Source of the DNA: an uncultured Campylobacter sp.
GTDB taxonomy: Bacteria > Campylobacterota > Campylobacteria > Campylobacterales > Campylobacteraceae
Length of the DNA: 5,764 bases
Reading direction: 5' to 3'
NCBI RefSeq assembly: GCF_937997595.1
Contig: NZ_CALKTS010000061.1
Coordinates: forward strand, 1 to 5,764
In this document: piece after piece, positions 4,922-5,764 of the stretch
How the letters are laid out: every line of letters begins with the position of its first letter
How positions within the stretch are numbered: position 1 is the first letter of the stretch
Notes under the pieces: model-generated
Seen by the model: the letters and a program-made list of their open reading frames with translations, nothing else
Databases searched by the model: none
What the model was told of the DNA's origin: nothing
Program-made: the position numbers and the translations under genes

Positions 4922-5536
4922 ATGCAAGGATTTATATTAAAAACGACCAAAGTTAGGGATGAGGACTGCATCGTAGACGTGCTGAGCGAAAGTGCGCTCG
5001 TGCGTGCGTATCGCTTCTACGGCGCGCGCCATTCAAACATCATCCAGGGCTATAAAATCGACTTCGAACTCTCGCAAAATCAAAACTTCCTCCCTCGTCT
5101 TAGCGGCGTGATACATCTGGGATACGCGTGGCTCGGAAACCGCGAGAAGCTGCTATTTTGGCAGCAATTTATGCGGCTTTTACACGCGCATCTAAAAGAT
5201 GCCGAGCATCTGGATAAATTCTATTACGAGCTGCTAAACCGAGCTGCTATGCGCTTCGGCAAACAAAATCCGCGTCGCATAATCGTAGAAAGCTACGCCG
5301 AAATTTTAAAATTTGAGGGGCGGTTGCACGACGAGCCGTATTGTTTTTTATGCGATGAGGAAATTTTAGAAAATATCGCGCTATGCCGCGGCTTTTTGCC
5401 TGCGCACGAGCTTTGCGCGCAAAGAGCGGGCTTTGCGCAAGATGAAATTTTAGAATTTTTACGAAGCAAAAAGACACTAAATTTAAACGACGAAACGGTA
5501 GAGAGGCTCTACGACATAACGCTTGAGGGGCTTTGA
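4922..5536 (+). CDS. recO: Recombination mediator RecO (short Campylobacterota type)
   Basis: RecO binds single-stranded DNA and SSB and, with RecR, loads RecA in gap repair. The 204-residue length matches the short, divergent RecO of Helicobacter (HP0951) rather than the roughly 240 residues of E. coli. The N-terminal part (1-75) reads as the OB fold: MQGFILKTTKVRDEDCIVDV, where RecO proteins have a G-x-[VI]-L-K strand followed by a D/E-rich turn, then YRFYGARHS (30-38), matching the GaR motif that follows the strand. Residues 75-135 are the helical domain. A zinc-finger-like set follows: Cys141 and Cys144 (CFLC), Cys155, His162 and Cys165 (HELC). Start ATG has AGGA 2 nt upstream (4916-4919), a tight but usable spacing. 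It is transcribed divergently from accD and alone. The call rests on fold pattern, length and motifs rather than strong identity. Confidence 0.82.
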   Translation: MQGFILKTTKVRDEDCIVDVLSESALVRAYRFYGARHSNIIQGYKIDFELSQNQNFLPRLSGVIHLGYAWLGNREKLLFWQQFMRLLHAHLKDAEHLDKFYYELLNRAAMRFGKQNPRRIIVESYAEILKFEGRLHDEPYCFLCDEEILENIALCRGFLPAHELCAQRAGFAQDEILEFLRSKKTLNLNDETVERLYDITLEGL

Positions 5537-5621
5537 TCTGTAGCGCGTTTGATGAAGACGTGAAATTTCAAAGCTTGGGCGCTAAATTTAAAATTTCGTA
5601 GAATTTCAAAATTTCATGAAC

Positions 5622-5649
5622 AGGCGGTTTTATACTTTATCTGCCTTTT
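5622..5649 (+). terminator. Candidate rho-independent terminator of recO
   Basis: AGGCGG (5622-5627) pairs with CTGCCT (5641-5646, one G-U) around a 13-nt AT-rich loop, followed by TTTC. It lies about 85 nt after the recO stop on the correct strand. The stem is short and the U-run brief, so it is a modest candidate. Confidence 0.35.
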
Positions 5650-5651
5650 CT

Positions 5652-5680
5652 CGCGCAAAGCCAAACAATCGCATTGCGCG
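5652..5680. repeat. Inverted repeat between recO and a convergent gene
   Basis: CGCGCAA (5652-5658) and TTGCGCG (5674-5680) form a perfect 7-bp stem around a 15-nt loop, extendable by three further pairs that include two wobbles (5649-5651 with 5681-5683). It lies between converging genes, where bidirectional terminators are common, but neither side has a clear U-tract; GGGTTTGC follows on the plus strand and AGAAAAGG on the minus. Confidence 0.35.
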
Positions 5681-5705
5681 GGGTTTGCATTAAATTTTAA
5701 CTGGA

Positions 5706-5764
5706 CTAGCTAAAAAGCTTTTTCATCGCCTTAAAAAACATTGCGGTGAGCGGATTTGATTTGC
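5706..5764 (-). CDS. C-terminal end of an unidentified minus-strand gene
   Basis: Of the three minus-strand frames entering from the right edge, two hit stops within 14 codons (TAA after 10, TGA after 13). The third stays open for 18 codons and ends in TAG at 5708-5706. Its peptide, KSNPLTAMFFKAMKKLFS, is a plausible amphipathic, basic C-terminus. The reading is too short to name a family, and it could also be chance. If real, the gene converges on recO with about 170 bp between the stops, and the two hairpins at 5622-5680 lie between them. Confidence 0.4.
   Translation of the reverse strand, partial: KSNPLTAMFFKAMKKLFS

Noticed and set aside
5247..5477. 76-codon minus-strand frame opposite recO
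   Set aside because: Shadow of recO; basic, Arg/Ala-rich translation and no ribosome-binding site.

Overview
The window looks like ordinary chromosome from a Campylobacter-type organism (Campylobacterota) with a comparatively high GC content. Protein genes mix GC-rich codons with a strong bias for AAATTT/AAAATTTT words, and intergenic DNA is full of AAATTTTAAAATTT-like palindromes next to GCGCG patches. The block accD - rlmH - dksA - two-TM membrane protein, followed by dusB on the same strand, is the order I recall from Campylobacter jejuni (Cj0127c down to Cj0123c). The genus call rests on that recollection and on base composition; a species in the C. gracilis/showae/rectus/curvus range is a guess.

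Layout from left to right. Positions 1-68 hold the first 22 codons of a minus-strand metallophosphoesterase. Positions 181-618 encode a small four-helix membrane protein of unknown function, 22 bp downstream of dusB (641-1567, minus), so these two probably share a transcript. A 539-bp gene-free stretch (1568-2106) follows; it is rich in AAATTT words and holds two GC-rich stem-loops. Next comes a tight minus-strand operon read from right to left: accD (4828-3929), rlmH (3929-3477, GTG start sharing one base with the accD stop), dksA (3467-3111) and a 333-aa two-TM protein (3108-2107), with gaps of -1, 9 and 2 nt. Divergent from accD across 93 bp is recO (4922-5536, plus). The right end holds two candidate hairpins and the last 18 codons of a convergent minus-strand gene (5706-5764).

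Functionally the operon joins fatty-acid synthesis (AccD, carboxyltransferase beta), large-subunit rRNA maturation (RlmH) and an RNA-polymerase regulator that responds to nutrient state (DksA) on one transcript, a grouping compatible with growth-rate control. RecO acts in recombinational repair and is transcribed the other way, from a spacer where a near-symmetric TTATAA core could serve as the -10 element on both strands.

I see no CRISPR array, mobile element, rRNA, tRNA, prophage or toxin-antitoxin locus. No convincing undescribed system is present. The items most worth a second look are the shared -10 core, the internally repeated membrane protein, and the structured AT-rich spacer 1568-2106.
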